In this document: one piece after another, positions 31,299 through 33,285 of the stretch
Layout of the letters: every line of letters begins with the position of its first letter
Position numbering within the stretch: position 1 is the first letter of the stretch
Assembly: GCA_041175045.1 (NCBI GenBank)
Contig: JBEDFR010000117.1
Location: 1 to 33,285 of the forward strand
Source: UBA5078 sp041175045
GTDB taxonomy: Bacteria; Pseudomonadota; Gammaproteobacteria; Pseudomonadales; Pseudohongiellaceae
DNA: 33,285 nt
Direction: 5' to 3'
Notes under the pieces: model-generated
Databases searched by the model: none
The model's input: only the letters and a program-made list of their open reading frames with translations
Told to the model about the DNA's origin: nothing
Program-made: the position numbers and the translations under genes

Positions 31299-31326
31299 TT
31301 GTCAGTTCTCAATGCTGTGGCATAAT
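31299..31326 (+). promoter_or_regulatory. rrn promoter P1
   Basis: -35 TTGTCA (31299-31304), 16-nt spacer and -10 CATAAT (31321-31326), followed by the GC-rich discriminator GCGCGCCCC. Short spacer and GC discriminator are typical of growth-rate and ppGpp-controlled rRNA promoters. Confidence 0.75.
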
Positions 31327-31379
31327 GCGCGCCCCTGAGTTGATGAATTACTTTCTCTGGGTGCTGAAATCGGAGTTCA

Positions 31380-31436
31380 TTAAAATTTGAACTTTTTCGA
31401 AACTCTTCTTGCATTGCCGAATAACCTGCGTATCAT
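31380..31436 (+). promoter_or_regulatory. rrn promoter P2 with AT-rich UP element
   Basis: -35 TTGCAT (31409-31414), 16-nt spacer, -10 TATCAT (31431-31436), then the GC-rich ACGCGGCC. The preceding 28 bases are A/T-rich with runs of A and T, as in UP elements. It is 110 bp after P1, like the tandem promoters of E. coli rrn. Confidence 0.7.
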
Positions 31437-31470
31437 ACGCGGCCTCCCAGCCACGAAGGTTGCGAGAAAA

Positions 31471-31482
31471 GTTCTTTAAAAA
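31471..31482 (+). promoter_or_regulatory. rrn leader boxA antitermination site
   Basis: GTTCTTTAAAAA resembles the rRNA boxA (TGCTCTTTAACA) bound by NusB/NusE. It lies between P2 and the RNase III stem, as expected. A short perfect hairpin (GCGTA-TCA-TACGC, 31428-31440) overlaps the P2 -10. Confidence 0.6.
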
Positions 31483-31487
31483 GTAGA

Positions 31488-31507
31488 GATTAAGTAATAG
31501 AGGTGGG
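31488..31507 (+). other. 5' arm of the 16S RNase III processing stem
   Basis: These 20 bases are perfectly complementary to 33237-33256 beyond the 16S 3' end. Pairing loops out the whole 16S precursor, the usual RNase III substrate. Wobble pairs extend the stem a little further. Confidence 0.85.
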
Positions 31508-31675
31508 TGTTTGCCTTTGTGATGTTGCATTAATTGCAAGAATATCAAAGGGAAACAACTGCGTGAATTTATTAAGTTGAAGACAGTAGTTGTGACTTTG
31601 AGCATGATTTTCTGTTGTTTGGGTGTCGCCGGTTAAGTTGTACGGTGAAAAGCTCTGGCAGCAGAAGCAGGACTT

Positions 31676-33207
<1,532 letters not shown>

Positions 33208-33236
33208 AACGATAGTGCATCTGATCTCGGTAAGCG

Positions 33237-33256
33237 CCCACCTCTATTACTTAATC
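33237..33256 (+). other. 3' arm of the 16S RNase III processing stem
   Basis: Perfect complement of 31488-31507; it lies 29 nt after the 16S 3' end in the spacer. Confidence 0.85.
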
Positions 33257-33274
33257 AATACATTTTGAGAACAT

Positions 33275-33285
33275 GGGGCCATAGC
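33275..33285 (+). tRNA. 5' end of a spacer tRNA, probably tRNA-Ala
   Basis: The last 11 bases, GGGGCCATAGC, equal the acceptor 5' strand and start of the D-arm of gammaproteobacterial tRNA-Ala. The gene is cut by the window edge, so the anticodon is unseen. Confidence 0.5.

Overview
The window is a stretch of gammaproteobacterial chromosome. The evidence is a complete 16S rRNA gene at the right end, the gene orders smpB/ratA/rnfH, bamE/fur/recN/grpE/dnaK/dnaJ and argC/DUF6776/bactofilin/erpA/anmK/M23 peptidase/tyrS/rrn, and sigma-70, sigma-32, Zur-like and IscR-like control sites of gammaproteobacterial type. The last gene order resembles Pseudomonas and related marine lineages; I cannot name a genus. 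Most of the window is GC-rich, and GC falls visibly from about 26 kb towards the rRNA operon. I see no phage, insertion sequence, integrase or CRISPR.

Layout. 0-1 kb: the tail of an AraC-type regulator faces a membrane-anchored LytTR regulator. 1.1-1.5 kb: tmRNA (ssrA) with a strong terminator. 1.6-6.8 kb: a YegD-like Hsp70 protein, then on the minus strand smpB, a Tat-exported multicopper oxidase and a PafA/PhoK-type alkaline phosphatase. 6.9-10.4 kb: a tightly packed plus-strand operon encoding an NSS sodium symporter, RatA, RnfH, a 96-residue protein ending in Cys-Cys, and a cysteine-free ArsA/Get3-like ATPase. 10.4-13.1 kb: a zinc-uptake unit with a promoter carrying a Zur-like operator, a small His/Cys membrane protein and a ZnuD-type TonB receptor. 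13.1-20 kb: bamE, fur, recN, grpE, dnaK and dnaJ, with two sigma-32 promoters. 20-24.3 kb: a minus-strand row of hemJ, thiD, thiE, hemL and an adenosine-kinase-like gene. 24.4-31.2 kb: argC, DUF6776 protein, bactofilin, erpA, anmK, M23 peptidase and tyrS. 31.2 kb to the end: tandem rrn promoters, antitermination leader, 16S rRNA and the first bases of a tRNA.

Several themes recur. Protein quality control is served by tmRNA with SmpB, and by GrpE/DnaK/DnaJ with YegD. Metal handling is served by Fur, ZnuD, the multicopper oxidase, ErpA and perhaps the ArsA-like pair. Envelope work is served by BamE, bactofilin, AnmK and the M23 peptidase.

The best candidate for a poorly described system is the pair at 9.09-10.36 kb. 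The ATPase has none of the cysteines that ArsA or Get3 use, while its 10-nt-overlapping partner ends in Cys-Cys. Other points worth checking are a recN promoter whose -10 lies 7 nt from the start codon, a Zur-like operator overlapping the -10 of the zinc-uptake promoter, and a 23-of-25 match to the IscR type 1 site before erpA.
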